NCBI RefSeq assembly: GCF_004329815.1 | Contig: NZ_SJPE01000012.1 | Span: 29,176 to 93,175, forward strand | Source of the DNA: Flavobacterium silvisoli | GTDB taxonomy: Bacteria > Bacteroidota > Bacteroidia > Flavobacteriales > Flavobacteriaceae | Length of the DNA: 64,000 bases | Reading direction: 5' to 3' | Notes under the pieces: model-generated | The model's database searches: none | What the model was told of the DNA's origin: nothing | What the model saw: the letters and a program-made list of their open reading frames with translations, nothing else | Program-made: the position numbers and the translations under genes | Shown here: piece by piece, positions 26,595 through 36,387 of the stretch | Numbering within the stretch: position 1 is the first letter of the stretch | Layout of the letters: each line of letters starts with the position of its first letter

Positions 26595-29339
26595 ATGAAT
26601 TGGGAAGAAGTATTGATATTATCCCGATTTATGATTGGAAAAAAGGCTCTTCTTGAATTTTTTAAAATTTCACCCACTCCAAGCTTAGTGTTGTATCCTG
26701 ATGCTCCTAAGTTTACAATTGCAGAGGTCAATGAAGCCTATCTCAAAGCTACTCAATCAAAAAGAGAAGACCTAGTGGGACGAGGAATTTTTGAAGCCTT
26801 TCCGGATAATGATGCTAATCCTGCTGCGGATGGCGTTAAAAATCTTTCTCACTCGCTTAATACAGTTATCAGTAGTAATCTGAAACACAAAATGGACGTT
26901 CAGCGGTATGACATTCCAATCAGAGGCACATCAGAGTTTGAGATAAAATACTGGGAGCCAGAAAATATCCCTTTGTTTGATGAAACCAACAAGCTACATT
27001 TAATACTTCACTGTGCTATAGATATCACTGAGAAGAAAATAGCTGAGGACAATATTAAACTTTTAAACGAAAAACTGGAGCAAAGAGTACAAGAACGCAC
27101 CGAAGAAGTAGAAAAAGCACTCAAACGATTTGAGTACGTTACACAAGCTACCTTTGATGCGATTTGGGATTGGAACCTGAATGAAGACAAAATCTTTTGG
27201 GGAACCGGTTTTGAAAACATGTTTGGTTACACTACAAAGGATCTGAAAGGAGACAGCTCGGCCTGGATTAACAAGATTCATCCCGATGATATAGAAAAAG
27301 TAAGGCAAGGCTATTACAACACCGTAAAAAGCCCTGACACTAACTGGATTGAGGAATACCGGTATAAAAAGAAGGACGGAACCTACTCATATGTAATAAA
27401 CAAAGGCGTAATCATTCGTAACGCTGATGGCAGAGCTACCAGAATCATTGGTGCCATGCAGGACATTACCAAGAAAAAAGAAGAAGAATTACGATTGAAA
27501 CTACTGGAGTCCGTAATCGTTAACACCAATGATGCCGTACTAATTACCGAAGCCGAACCTTTAAACGAACCCGGTCCCAGAATCATTTATGTAAATGAAG
27601 CCTTTACCAAAATGACCGGTTACACCTCCGAAGAAGTAATTGGTAAAACGCCTCGTATTTTACAAGGTCCGAAAACTAACCAAGCTGAATTAAAAAAACT
27701 AGGAGCCGCCTTGCGTGATTGGCAACCTTGTGAAGCTACTTTGTTGAATTATAAAAAAGGTGGTAAAGAATTTTGGATTCATATGTCAATAACGCCAGTG
27801 GCTGACGCTAACGGTTGGTTCACACACTGGGTAGCTGTAGAACGTGATGTTACCGAGATAAAAAAAACGGAAGAAGAACTATTAAAACGATTAAAAGAAA
27901 TATCCGACTATAAATACGCTATTGATGAGTCTGCTATTGTGGCTATCACAGACCAAAAAGGAATCATTTCTCACGTGAATGATAATTTTTGCAAAATATC
28001 AAAATACTCTCGAGAAGAATTATTGGGAAAAGACCATCGTATCATCAACTCAAATCACCATCCGAAAGAGTTTATCAAAGAACTTTGGACTACTATCGCC
28101 AAAGGCAATGTGTGGAAAGGAGAATTAAAAAATAAAGCTAAAGACGGTACACCATACTGGGTAGACACTACCATTGTTCCTTTTTTAAACGAAAAAGGAA
28201 AACCGTATCAATATGTGGCCATACGTTCTGACATTACACAAAGAAAAATTCAAGAAGAAAAAATAATTGAAACGACCCAAAAATTACTCAACACCCTTGA
28301 AAGTATTCAGGATGGGTTTTACACTTTGGATTCCGATTGGAATGTCAGTTACTGGAATGACGAAGCCGAAAAGCTTTCCGGAAAAAAAAGAACGGAAATA
28401 ATCGGAAAAAACTTTTGGGAGTTGTATGAGGGTCAAATCTCTGAAAAAATTCATAACGCATTTTACAAAGCCAAAGAACAGAAGAAACCTGTAAGATTGG
28501 AAATTTATTCTAAATCGTTAAAATATTGGTTTGAATTAAATGCCTTCCCGTCTGAAATGGGATTAACCGTTTATTTTAAAAATATTACAGACCGAAAAAA
28601 AACAGTGTCAAAACTCAAAAAAATGAATCGCTCTTTGGAAAACAACATCAAAAAATTAGCCCTTTCCAATCAGGAGTTAGAACAATTTGCTTACGTGGCT
28701 TCACACGATTTGCAGGAACCACTTCGCATGGTAACCAGTTTTTTGACTCAAATTGAAAAAAAATACGATGATATACTTGATGAAAAAGGGAAAAAATACA
28801 TCTTTTTTGCCGTTGACGGAGCCAAACGCATGCGGCAAATCATATTAGATTTATTGGAATTTTCCAGAATCGGCAAAACAGAAACCAAACAACAAGAAAT
28901 AGATGTAAACAATGTTGTAGAAGAAATACGATTACTATACCAAAAACAAATTGAAGAAAAGAATGCGGTTATACACTATCAAAATCTTCCCACTGTACGT
29001 ACTTACGCCTCACCTTTAAAACAAGTATTTCAGAATTTAATCAGCAATGCATTGAAATATTCCAAGCCTGATGTAGCGCCGGTTATAAACATTACGTGCA
29101 GTGAAAATGCCGCTTTTTGGAAATTTGAAATTAAAGACAATGGTATAGGTATCAGTCCGGAATATTTTGATAAAATATTCATTATTTTCCAACGTTTGCA
29201 CAGCAAAGAAGAATATTCCGGAACCGGAATGGGATTATCTATTACTAAAAAAATTATAGAAAATCTCAGAGGTGAAATTTGGTTAGAATCTAAACCAAAT
29301 CATGGAACTACTTTTTATTTCACTATTCCCAAAAAATAA
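26595..29339 (+). CDS. Multi-PAS sensor histidine kinase, soluble
   Basis: 914 residues without membrane helices. Five PAS-like domains follow one another (roughly residues 15-150, 180-300, 305-430, 435-555, 560-680), with PAC-type ends such as IIGAMQDITKKK and HWVAVERDVTEIKK. A coiled coil (EQRVQERTEEVEKAL) separates the first two. The HisKA box is YVASHDLQEPLRMV (His704), and HATPase_c shows N (QNLISNALKY), G1 (DNGIGI) and G2 (GTGMGLSI) boxes. A catalytically complete cytoplasmic kinase; ligands unknown. It leads a signalling cluster of seven genes next to the nos operon and is followed by a receiver protein. Confidence 0.92.
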   Translation: MNWEEVLILSRFMIGKKALLEFFKISPTPSLVLYPDAPKFTIAEVNEAYLKATQSKREDLVGRGIFEAFPDNDANPAADGVKNLSHSLNTVISSNLKHKMDVQRYDIPIRGTSEFEIKYWEPENIPLFDETNKLHLILHCAIDITEKKIAEDNIKLLNEKLEQRVQERTEEVEKALKRFEYVTQATFDAIWDWNLNEDKIFWGTGFENMFGYTTKDLKGDSSAWINKIHPDDIEKVRQGYYNTVKSPDTNWIEEYRYKKKDGTYSYVINKGVIIRNADGRATRIIGAMQDITKKKEEELRLKLLESVIVNTNDAVLITEAEPLNEPGPRIIYVNEAFTKMTGYTSEEVIGKTPRILQGPKTNQAELKKLGAALRDWQPCEATLLNYKKGGKEFWIHMSITPVADANGWFTHWVAVERDVTEIKKTEEELLKRLKEISDYKYAIDESAIVAITDQKGIISHVNDNFCKISKYSREELLGKDHRIINSNHHPKEFIKELWTTIAKGNVWKGELKNKAKDGTPYWVDTTIVPFLNEKGKPYQYVAIRSDITQRKIQEEKIIETTQKLLNTLESIQDGFYTLDSDWNVSYWNDEAEKLSGKKRTEIIGKNFWELYEGQISEKIHNAFYKAKEQKKPVRLEIYSKSLKYWFELNAFPSEMGLTVYFKNITDRKKTVSKLKKMNRSLENNIKKLALSNQELEQFAYVASHDLQEPLRMVTSFLTQIEKKYDDILDEKGKKYIFFAVDGAKRMRQIILDLLEFSRIGKTETKQQEIDVNNVVEEIRLLYQKQIEEKNAVIHYQNLPTVRTYASPLKQVFQNLISNALKYSKPDVAPVINITCSENAAFWKFEIKDNGIGISPEYFDKIFIIFQRLHSKEEYSGTGMGLSITKKIIENLRGEIWLESKPNHGTTFYFTIPKK

Positions 29340-29352
29340 ACACTCTAAAATT

Positions 29353-29775
29353 ATGAAAGAAATTCACATCTTATTGGTTGAGGATAACGAAGGCGATATT
29401 CTTTTAACTACCGAAGCACTGGAAGAGGGACGAATAATTAACAAAGTAAGTGTTGTAAAAGACGGCAAACAAGCTATTGATTTTTTAAATCAGAAAGAAC
29501 CATTTCAAGACGTTTCGCTACCTAATTTAATCTTGCTGGATATCAATTTGCCTAAGAAAAATGGTCATGAGGTATTGAAATACATAAAATCAAGTAAACA
29601 ATTTAGACACATTCCCATCATAATGCTTACCACTTCATCTTCTGAGAGTGATATCATTCAGGCTTATGATCATTATGCTAATTGCTTCATCACAAAACCC
29701 GTAGATGTGAACGAATTTATGACTGCCGTAGCCAAAATTGAGAATTTTTGGATTAGTATTGTACAACTTCCTTAA
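29353..29775 (+). CDS. Single-domain response regulator (Rcp1-like)
   Basis: 140 residues from ATG at 29353, which starts the receiver fold (MKEIHILLVEDNEGD); the in-frame ATG at 29302 lies inside the kinase gene. The acidic pair, Asp63 (LLDINLP), the conserved Thr/Ser in MLTTSSSE and Lys in ITKPVD are present. There is no output domain, as in Rcp1-type regulators that pair with PAS or phytochrome kinases. It begins 13 bp after the kinase stop. Confidence 0.9.
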   Translation: MKEIHILLVEDNEGDILLTTEALEEGRIINKVSVVKDGKQAIDFLNQKEPFQDVSLPNLILLDINLPKKNGHEVLKYIKSSKQFRHIPIIMLTTSSSESDIIQAYDHYANCFITKPVDVNEFMTAVAKIENFWISIVQLP

Positions 29776-29786
29776 CCTAAATCAGC

Positions 29787-30809
29787 ATGAACAGCTTCAA
29801 AGATACTAAAAAACACCAAATTCTGATTGTAGAAGACAATTTAGGCGATTACACCCTTATTGAAGACTATCTGGAGGAACGTTTTGAATTACCACAAATC
29901 GTTTGGGCTAAAAATTTTAAAGAAGCAAAATCGCATCTGACAGATGATGAATTTCAGTGTGACTTGATTTTGTTAGATTTATCGTTGCCTGATAAAAGCG
30001 GAGAAATACTTATTCACGAAATAACTCAACTTAGCCACGAGGTACCGCTAATCATTTTAACTGGATATTCTGATATTAATTTCGGGATAAAATCATTATC
30101 TCTCGGAGTTTCTGATTATTTGATAAAAGATGAATTAGATTCCAATTCACTATACAAAAGTATTGTTTATAATATTGAACGAAAAAAAACACTGCTACAA
30201 CTGGAAACTTCTGAAAAACGTTATAGCGATTTGTTTCATCTAAGCCCACAGCCTATGTGGGTGTATGATATAGAAACCCTTCGTTTTTTAGATGTCAATT
30301 TAGCTGCCGAAAAACATTATGGCTATTCGCTTCAGGAATTTTTAGGCATGACTATAAAAGACATCAGGCCAAAAGAGGATGTGCCCGATTTAATTAAAAG
30401 AGTCGAATATTTAAATGATAACCAAAGGCATCACGCATTGGGTACTTTCAGGCATCAAAAGAAAAACGGTGAAATTATTTTTGTCGAAATTCAAAGCAAT
30501 ACCCTACCCTTTCAGAATACAACAGGACGCATTGTATTGGCCAATGATATTACTGAACGTTTCTCCTACATCGAGGCCATCGAAAAACAAAATGAAAAAC
30601 TGAAAGAAATTGCTTGGATACAATCGCATATAGTAAGAGCTCCCTTGGCCCGCATGATGAGTTTGATTGATATTTTAAAAAATTACGGCACAGATGAAGA
30701 CGATAATGAAAAATTACTGACTCATTTATTGGAATCTGCTGAAGAACTGGACGTTATCATTAAAGATATATCCAAAAAATCAGAAGCTATAAAGCTGGAT
30801 AAAAAATAA
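29787..30809 (+). CDS. Receiver-PAS-DHp protein lacking a kinase ATPase domain
   Basis: 340 residues. Receiver domain (1-125, VEDNLGDYT, LILLDLSLPD, Lys in LIKDE), PAS domain (about 145-265, ending VLANDITERFSY), then a DHp-like helical hairpin with IAWIQSHIVRAPLARMM (His281). The protein ends about 60 residues later, so HATPase_c is absent. The family occurs in Flavobacteria. It could be phosphorylated by a neighbouring kinase and act as a phosphotransfer or dimerisation module. Confidence 0.8.
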   Translation: MNSFKDTKKHQILIVEDNLGDYTLIEDYLEERFELPQIVWAKNFKEAKSHLTDDEFQCDLILLDLSLPDKSGEILIHEITQLSHEVPLIILTGYSDINFGIKSLSLGVSDYLIKDELDSNSLYKSIVYNIERKKTLLQLETSEKRYSDLFHLSPQPMWVYDIETLRFLDVNLAAEKHYGYSLQEFLGMTIKDIRPKEDVPDLIKRVEYLNDNQRHHALGTFRHQKKNGEIIFVEIQSNTLPFQNTTGRIVLANDITERFSYIEAIEKQNEKLKEIAWIQSHIVRAPLARMMSLIDILKNYGTDEDDNEKLLTHLLESAEELDVIIKDISKKSEAIKLDKK

Positions 30810-30921
30810 ATTAAAAAATCATTCATCTTTAAATAATATCCATTCATCTACACTTTAAGTTGTTTTGGCTTTACTTTTATACACGAAAACGAAATTTAAA
30901 ACAAACTGAATACCTTTAAAA

Positions 30922-30929
30922 TATTTTTG
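30922..30929 (+). promoter_or_regulatory. -7 box before the receiver gene at 30954
   Basis: TATTTTTG matches TAnnTTTG, 24 bp before the start codon, inside a 144-bp gap. The signalling cluster therefore probably has a second, internal promoter. Confidence 0.5.
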
Positions 30930-30953
30930 TAATAGCATAACCCTTATAACCCA

Positions 30954-31367
30954 ATGTTGAAAACATTAAAAATATTGTTTATCGAGGATGATTCTATTGA
31001 GGTAATGAAATTCAACAGAGTCTTATCACAACTGGAATTAAACCATCAAATTATTGAAGCTAATAACGGCGAAGATGCCTTAACGCTCTTGAAAGAAAAA
31101 GAAAATCTTCCTCACATCATCATCTTGGATTTGAATATGCCCAAACTCAACGGAATTGAATTTTTAACCATCTTAAAAAACGATTCGCTGTTAAAGTACA
31201 TCCCTGCTATAATACTTACTACTTCAAGCAATTTCAAAGATTTGAAAGAGTGCTACAAAATAGGTATTGCCGGGTATATTTTAAAACCCCTGAAATATGA
31301 AGACTACGTTTCAAAAATTAGGAAACTTCTGGATTATTGGAGCTGTAACGAATTGATTTCGGAATAA
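30954..31367 (+). CDS. Single-domain response regulator
   Basis: 137 residues: IEDDSIE acidic pocket, Asp59 in ILDLNMP, TTSS switch region and LKPLKYEDY Lys loop. No output domain. It stands 34 bp before the second multi-PAS kinase, its probable partner. Confidence 0.88.
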   Translation: MLKTLKILFIEDDSIEVMKFNRVLSQLELNHQIIEANNGEDALTLLKEKENLPHIIILDLNMPKLNGIEFLTILKNDSLLKYIPAIILTTSSNFKDLKECYKIGIAGYILKPLKYEDYVSKIRKLLDYWSCNELISE

Positions 31368-31401
31368 ATTAAAGTTAGTTGTCTTTTATGACAAAATAAT
31401 T

Positions 31402-34104
31402 ATGGTAGAAACACAATTTACTTTTACCGGCTCATCGCTGAACAATATTTTCCCCTTTTACATGCTTATTGATGAAAATCTAATCATTAAAAGTTTTGGA
31501 AACAGTATTGCTAAGATTATGCCCGAGCTGAAAGCAGATAAATTGTTTACCGGATACTTCACGGTAGTTCGGCCGTTCAAAGAAAACGTAACTGCCGAAA
31601 ATTTCAAATCGCTCCTAAATCAGTTGGTAGTTATAACCTCTAAAGGATTTAACGTCACAACCCTCAGAGGTCAGTTTGAACAACAGAAAAACGGATACCT
31701 TTTTATTGGTTCTCCGTGGTTGATGTCTTTGGAAGAAGTAGAACACAAAAAACTGAAACCTACCGATTTTGCTCACCACGATTCACTGTTGGATATTCTT
31801 CACGTTTTAAGTAATCAAGAAAAAAACAACAATGAACTGAAGAACCTGGTTGATACCATAGACAAACAGCGCAAACAGCTTAAGATTGACAAAGAAGAAT
31901 TAAACAAAATCTCGTTAATTGCCAGTGCCAATAAGAATGGTGTGGTTTTTACTTATCCTCAGGGTGATATTTTTTGGTGCAATGAAGCTTTTGAACATAT
32001 AACCGGATTTTCTAAAGAAGAAATCATCGGGAAATCGTTAATTGAAGTTGGGCGCGGAAAATTATCCAATAAAAAGGAAATTTACAGGATGATTGACGCT
32101 TTTTACAAAGGAGAAGCCTTTGATGTTGAATACATACACACTAAAAAGCGCAAAGGAACCTTTCGCTCTAAAATAACCGGACAACCTATTTTAGACTCTC
32201 GCGGATCAGTCATTCAATATTTTGCCATTATTGAAGACGTTACTGTTGAAAAAGAACGGGAAGAACAATTAATATTGCTTTCTTCTATAGCTGAAAAAAA
32301 CAGTAACCCGGTACTCATTTCAGACAAAGACGGGAAAATTGAATGGGTCAATTCAAGTTTTCTCGAATTGACAGAATACACTTTGGAGGAAGTGCTAAAG
32401 CAAAGACCGGATACTTTATTGCACGGTCCTGAAACTGACCCTAAAACCATTAATTATTTAAATGAACAAATTAAAAACGGACTTCCTTTTTATTGTGAAA
32501 TTATAAATTACACCAAATCAAAACAAAAGTATTGGGTACGCATTCAGGGGCAAGCATTACACGATGAACATGGTAAAATTAAAAAATACTTTACCATACA
32601 AGAAGACATTTCCTTTGAAAAAGAATTCAGTCAACAACTTATTGAATCTGAAAACCGATTGAATTCATTGATTGCCAATTTGCAATCGGGGATTTTATTT
32701 GAAAGCGCTCACAACAAAATTTTATTGGTCAACACCAAGTTTTGTTCTTTATTTGAAATAGATGCTGACCCTGAAGTAATGAAAGGTTTGGACTGTGAAT
32801 TACTTGCCGTTGGTGTTAAAGAATATTTCAAAAACCCTAATCATTTTTTACAAAGAATTGAAGAAACTCTGAGACAAAAAGAAATTATCATAGCCGAAAT
32901 TGTAGAACTGGCCGACGGTCGAATATTAGAACGAACTTTTATTCCAATATTTAAAGGAGAACAATTAGACGGATACCTATGGAGTTATGAAGACGTAACC
33001 ATTAAGAAAAAATATCGCGAAAGTCTGGAGGCTGAAAGAGAAAAATACAGCAACATTATTGCCAATATGAATATGGGGTTATTGGAAGTTGGTAATGATG
33101 ATACTATTAAACTGGCCAATCAGTCTTTTGCCGAGATGTGCGGATATACTATTGAAGAATTGTTGGGTCAAAAAGCTTCTGACTTATTTTTAAATAAACA
33201 CAGTATCCCTATTTTTGAAGAAAAAATCAGCGAACGTTCTGCCGGACTCTCCAACTCCTACGAATTACCCGTCAACATTAAATCGGGAGAACGCAAATAT
33301 TGGCTCATCAGTGGGGCTCCTAATTACAATGTAAATGGAGAGATTATAGGGTCAATCGGTATTCATTTAGACATAACCGAACAAAAGAAACTCGAGCGCC
33401 AAAAAGAGCAGTTACTCAAAAAACTGGAAAACCAAAACGAACGTCTCAATGAATACGCCCATATGGTATCGCATGATTTAAAGTCACCTTTGAGAAGCAT
33501 TCACTCCCTGATAACATGGATTAAAGAAGACAATGAAAAACTTTTCAATAAGGAAACACAACGTTATTTCGAATTGATTGAAGATAAGGTTGAAAAAATG
33601 GATAACCTGATTCAGGGAATTTTGATGTATTCAAAAGTTGATTCGAGCAAAGAGTCCACAGAAAAAATCGACTTAAATGAAATTATTCAAAACTGTATCA
33701 CTATCATACACATTCCTGAAAATGTCAGCGTTACAATCAAGAAAAAACTGCCTACCATACAAATTGACCGTTTCAGAATGCAACAATTGTTTCAGAACTT
33801 AATCAGCAATGCTGTTAATTTTATTGATAAAGATCTAGGTTTTGTTGACATTGATTTCGTTGAAAATGCAAACGATTATGTTTTTTCTATAAAAGACAAC
33901 GGACAAGGAATAGATACAAAATACCAGAATAAAATATTTGATTTGTTCCAGTCATTTTCGGGTGAAGAAAAAGCTACCGGAATCGGACTTTCTATTGTGA
34001 AACGCATCGTTTCAATATACAACGGCGATATATGGATTGAAAGCACTTTGGGGTTAGGAACCACTTTTTTTATTAAATTACCAAAAAATCATGGAAGAGC
34101 CTAA
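31402..34104 (+). CDS. Multi-PAS sensor histidine kinase, second copy
   Basis: 900 residues, soluble. The N-terminal region (1-125, FPFYMLIDENLIIKSFG...) resembles a heme-NO-binding-associated or PAS-like sensor domain, then a coiled coil (about 135-165) and four PAS domains (about 165-285, 290-410, 415-540, 545-665). The DHp His is H691 in YAHMVSHDLKSPLRS; HATPase boxes are QNLISNAVNF, DNGQGI and GIGLSIVKR. It overlaps the Hpt gene by 14 bp. The N-terminal piece could sense a gas or redox ligand, but this is only a similarity impression. Confidence 0.88.
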   Translation: MVETQFTFTGSSLNNIFPFYMLIDENLIIKSFGNSIAKIMPELKADKLFTGYFTVVRPFKENVTAENFKSLLNQLVVITSKGFNVTTLRGQFEQQKNGYLFIGSPWLMSLEEVEHKKLKPTDFAHHDSLLDILHVLSNQEKNNNELKNLVDTIDKQRKQLKIDKEELNKISLIASANKNGVVFTYPQGDIFWCNEAFEHITGFSKEEIIGKSLIEVGRGKLSNKKEIYRMIDAFYKGEAFDVEYIHTKKRKGTFRSKITGQPILDSRGSVIQYFAIIEDVTVEKEREEQLILLSSIAEKNSNPVLISDKDGKIEWVNSSFLELTEYTLEEVLKQRPDTLLHGPETDPKTINYLNEQIKNGLPFYCEIINYTKSKQKYWVRIQGQALHDEHGKIKKYFTIQEDISFEKEFSQQLIESENRLNSLIANLQSGILFESAHNKILLVNTKFCSLFEIDADPEVMKGLDCELLAVGVKEYFKNPNHFLQRIEETLRQKEIIIAEIVELADGRILERTFIPIFKGEQLDGYLWSYEDVTIKKKYRESLEAEREKYSNIIANMNMGLLEVGNDDTIKLANQSFAEMCGYTIEELLGQKASDLFLNKHSIPIFEEKISERSAGLSNSYELPVNIKSGERKYWLISGAPNYNVNGEIIGSIGIHLDITEQKKLERQKEQLLKKLENQNERLNEYAHMVSHDLKSPLRSIHSLITWIKEDNEKLFNKETQRYFELIEDKVEKMDNLIQGILMYSKVDSSKESTEKIDLNEIIQNCITIIHIPENVSVTIKKKLPTIQIDRFRMQQLFQNLISNAVNFIDKDLGFVDIDFVENANDYVFSIKDNGQGIDTKYQNKIFDLFQSFSGEEKATGIGLSIVKRIVSIYNGDIWIESTLGLGTTFFIKLPKNHGRA

Positions 34105-34408
34105 CATAGAATATATTTTAAAATTGTCTCGAAATGAAGAGGCGATAAAACAACGGTTTATCAACATCTTAAAATTCGAACTACCTATAGAAATTGATGC
34201 CTATTATATGAGCCTTCGCCTCAATAAATGGCCACAAACGATGACTTGTATTCACAAATTGAAAAACAAAATAGCCATACTAGGACTTGAAAACAGCTAT
34301 CATTTAGCCGATGAGTATGAAAAATCTAATCCAAATAGTAGGAAAGATTTGCAGATTGAATTTGAAAAAACACTAACTTTAATGCAGCATTTTGTTAACT
34401 GCCTTTAA
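34091..34408 (+). CDS. Hpt (histidine phosphotransfer) domain protein
   Basis: 105 residues, all helical. CIHKLKNKIAILGL carries the phospho-accepting His55 in an HxLKxxxxxLG pattern typical of Hpt domains. It overlaps the upstream kinase gene by 14 bp and is 9 bp before the LytTR regulator. This suggests a phosphorelay from kinase via receiver to Hpt to regulator. Confidence 0.8.
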   Translation: MEEPNIEYILKLSRNEEAIKQRFINILKFELPIEIDAYYMSLRLNKWPQTMTCIHKLKNKIAILGLENSYHLADEYEKSNPNSRKDLQIEFEKTLTLMQHFVNCL

Positions 34409-34417
34409 ATAAAGCCT

Positions 34418-35134
34418 ATGAATTGTATTATAATTGATGATGAAATGTTAGCCAGAGCGGTAATAGCACAAATGATTTCGCTACACACCGAACTGAACGT
34501 GGTAGAAGAATTTTCTAATGCCATAGAAGCCATTAAATACCTTAATAAAAATGAGGTAGATGTCGTCTTTCTTGATATTCACATGCCTGACTTTAATGGC
34601 TTTGATTTTATCAATACAATCAAGAACCCTCCGAAAGTAGTACTAATAACTTCGGACAAAAATTTTGCTATTAATGCTTTTGAATACGATTGTATCGTTG
34701 ATTATTTGGTCAAACCAATTACAGAAGAACGCTTTGAAAAAGCCATGCAAAAGTTGAATTGGAGGGTTGATACTTCTAAAAAAGACGATACAAGTTTAAA
34801 TGATAACATGCCGGTTGAAAAAACCAATGAGTTTTATGTCAATATCAACAACCGTTTGATAAAAATTGACATACCCACTATCACCATTATAAAAGCCAAA
34901 GGAGATTACATCAGCATTAAAACCGATACTACCTCTTACACGGTACATACCACACTTAAAAAAATTGAAGAGAAACTACCTAAGAATTTATTCCTGAAGA
35001 TACACCGTTCATTCATCATCAATACCAAAAAGATTATTGATATAGAAGACAATAGTGTGCTGATAGGCAAAGATGTGATTCCGGTGAGCCGTGGCAACAA
35101 ACCTGAGCTTATGAAACGCCTGAATCTTTTGTAA
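34418..35134 (+). CDS. LytTR family response regulator
   Basis: 238 residues: receiver domain (1-120, Asp53 in FLDIHMPDFNG, Lys in LVKPI), short linker, and LytTR DNA-binding domain (about 138-238, IKAKGDYISIKT, FLKIHRSFIINTKKI, VIPVSRGNK). It is the only DNA-binding output in the cluster, so it is the likely endpoint of the signalling genes upstream. Its transcript ends at the terminator at 35166. Confidence 0.92.
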   Translation: MNCIIIDDEMLARAVIAQMISLHTELNVVEEFSNAIEAIKYLNKNEVDVVFLDIHMPDFNGFDFINTIKNPPKVVLITSDKNFAINAFEYDCIVDYLVKPITEERFEKAMQKLNWRVDTSKKDDTSLNDNMPVEKTNEFYVNINNRLIKIDIPTITIIKAKGDYISIKTDTTSYTVHTTLKKIEEKLPKNLFLKIHRSFIINTKKIIDIEDNSVLIGKDVIPVSRGNKPELMKRLNLL

Positions 35135-35165
35135 AAGACTAATTAACCCGATAAACCAAAACCCG

Positions 35166-35196
35166 GAGTAAGCTTTTGAAGCTTACTCTTTTTTTT
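35166..35196 (+). terminator. Intrinsic terminator after the signalling cluster
   Basis: GAGTAAGCTT/AAGCTTACTC stem, 3-nt loop, then eight T. Confidence 0.9.
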
Positions 35197-35332
35197 ACCC
35201 ATTATCGACAATAATTTTAACAAAACAAGCATTATATCGATAAAAAACACCTTTTATCTTAAAAAAAAAACCATTCGTCTACAGCAAAGAGGAGTTCAGC
35301 CGAATTTAAAAATCTGAATTTAACATTTGTAA

Positions 35333-35340
35333 TAGATTTG
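35333..35340 (+). promoter_or_regulatory. -7 box for the secreted protein gene at 35387
   Basis: TAGATTTG matches TAnnTTTG, 47 bp before the start codon. Confidence 0.5.
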
Positions 35341-35386
35341 CTATAACAAAACCCAAATCAGTATCATAACTTAACCCGCTAATGTC

Positions 35387-36214
35387 ATGAAAACAAATAC
35401 TTTAATTCAGATGAAATCAGCACATTATAGCAAAATGTTTTTACTTATTTGCTGTGCTTTTACAATGCATGCTGCTAATTTAAATGCTGCTAACAATACC
35501 AATGCTAAATCCAAATATTATGCAGAAACCAATCGTGTTTGGATTAATGCAACCAGTGCCAGTGGTGCTTTTTCACAAACCTTAATTGGTTATAGAACCG
35601 GAGCCACTGATGGATACGATCACGGATATGACGGAGCTTTCTGGAATGACGGAGCTATAGGCTTGGCTTCACTTATAGGTGATACTCGATATGCTATTCA
35701 ATTCAAAGGATTACCATTTTCATCAGCAGACATTGTTCCTTTAAGTTTTACCGCTACTCAAAATGGAGCCTATACTTTTGCTATTGATCATATGGATGGT
35801 TTCTTTACCAATGTTTCATTTGCTGTATACATACACGACAAATCAAACAACACGTATACTAATTTAAAAACCTCAAATTATACTTTCACAAGCAACAGTG
35901 GAAGTTATAACAATCGCTTTGAATTAACTTACTCTGTTGATGCTTCTTCTGCCTTAGGAACCGTATCAAATCCTTTTAATGCTGAAAAACTTGAAGTTTA
36001 TAATAGTAATCAATCGGTAATAATAAAATCAGGTAACACCGTATTGAAAAACATTGAACTTTATAATATAAACGGTCAGGTATTATATGAAAACAAAGAG
36101 GTAAATGCTGCTCAAGTAACTATTTCAAATTTACCTGCAACAAAACAAGCTATAATTATTAGGGCCACTTCTGAAGACGGAATAACCGCAGTCAAAAAAT
36201 GGCTTTATTACTAA
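35387..36214 (+). CDS. Secreted protein with T9SS-type C-terminal sorting signal
   Basis: 275 residues. The signal peptide is MFLLICCAFTMHAANLNA after a short N-terminal extension; the ATG at 35411 or 35435 is an alternative start. The mature domain is Gly/Asn/Tyr-rich (YRTGATDGYDHGYDGAFWND). The last about 75 residues (LEVYNSNQSVIIKSGN, IELYNINGQVLYE, IIIRATSEDGITAVKKWL) resemble the T9SS sorting signal often labelled type C. It probably reaches the cell surface. No enzymatic motif is seen. Confidence 0.8.
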   Translation: MKTNTLIQMKSAHYSKMFLLICCAFTMHAANLNAANNTNAKSKYYAETNRVWINATSASGAFSQTLIGYRTGATDGYDHGYDGAFWNDGAIGLASLIGDTRYAIQFKGLPFSSADIVPLSFTATQNGAYTFAIDHMDGFFTNVSFAVYIHDKSNNTYTNLKTSNYTFTSNSGSYNNRFELTYSVDASSALGTVSNPFNAEKLEVYNSNQSVIIKSGNTVLKNIELYNINGQVLYENKEVNAAQVTISNLPATKQAIIIRATSEDGITAVKKWLYY

Positions 36215-36277
36215 AGAAAACCCCTCAATTTCGAGGAAATTCAAGGGAGGTTTATTTATATTATTTATTTGACACTA

Positions 36278-36308
36278 AACCGTTCCGATGCTATCGGAAC
36301 GGTTTTTA
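36278..36308 (+). terminator. Intrinsic terminator
   Basis: 12-bp stem AACCGTTCCGAT/ATCGGAACGGTT, 3-nt loop, trailing T. Confidence 0.85.
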
Positions 36309-36387
36309 AAATAGTCAATTAACTTAAACTCTCTTAAAAAACAATGCAATTTTATAACCTAGTCATCTCATCAACCCTAACCCAACG

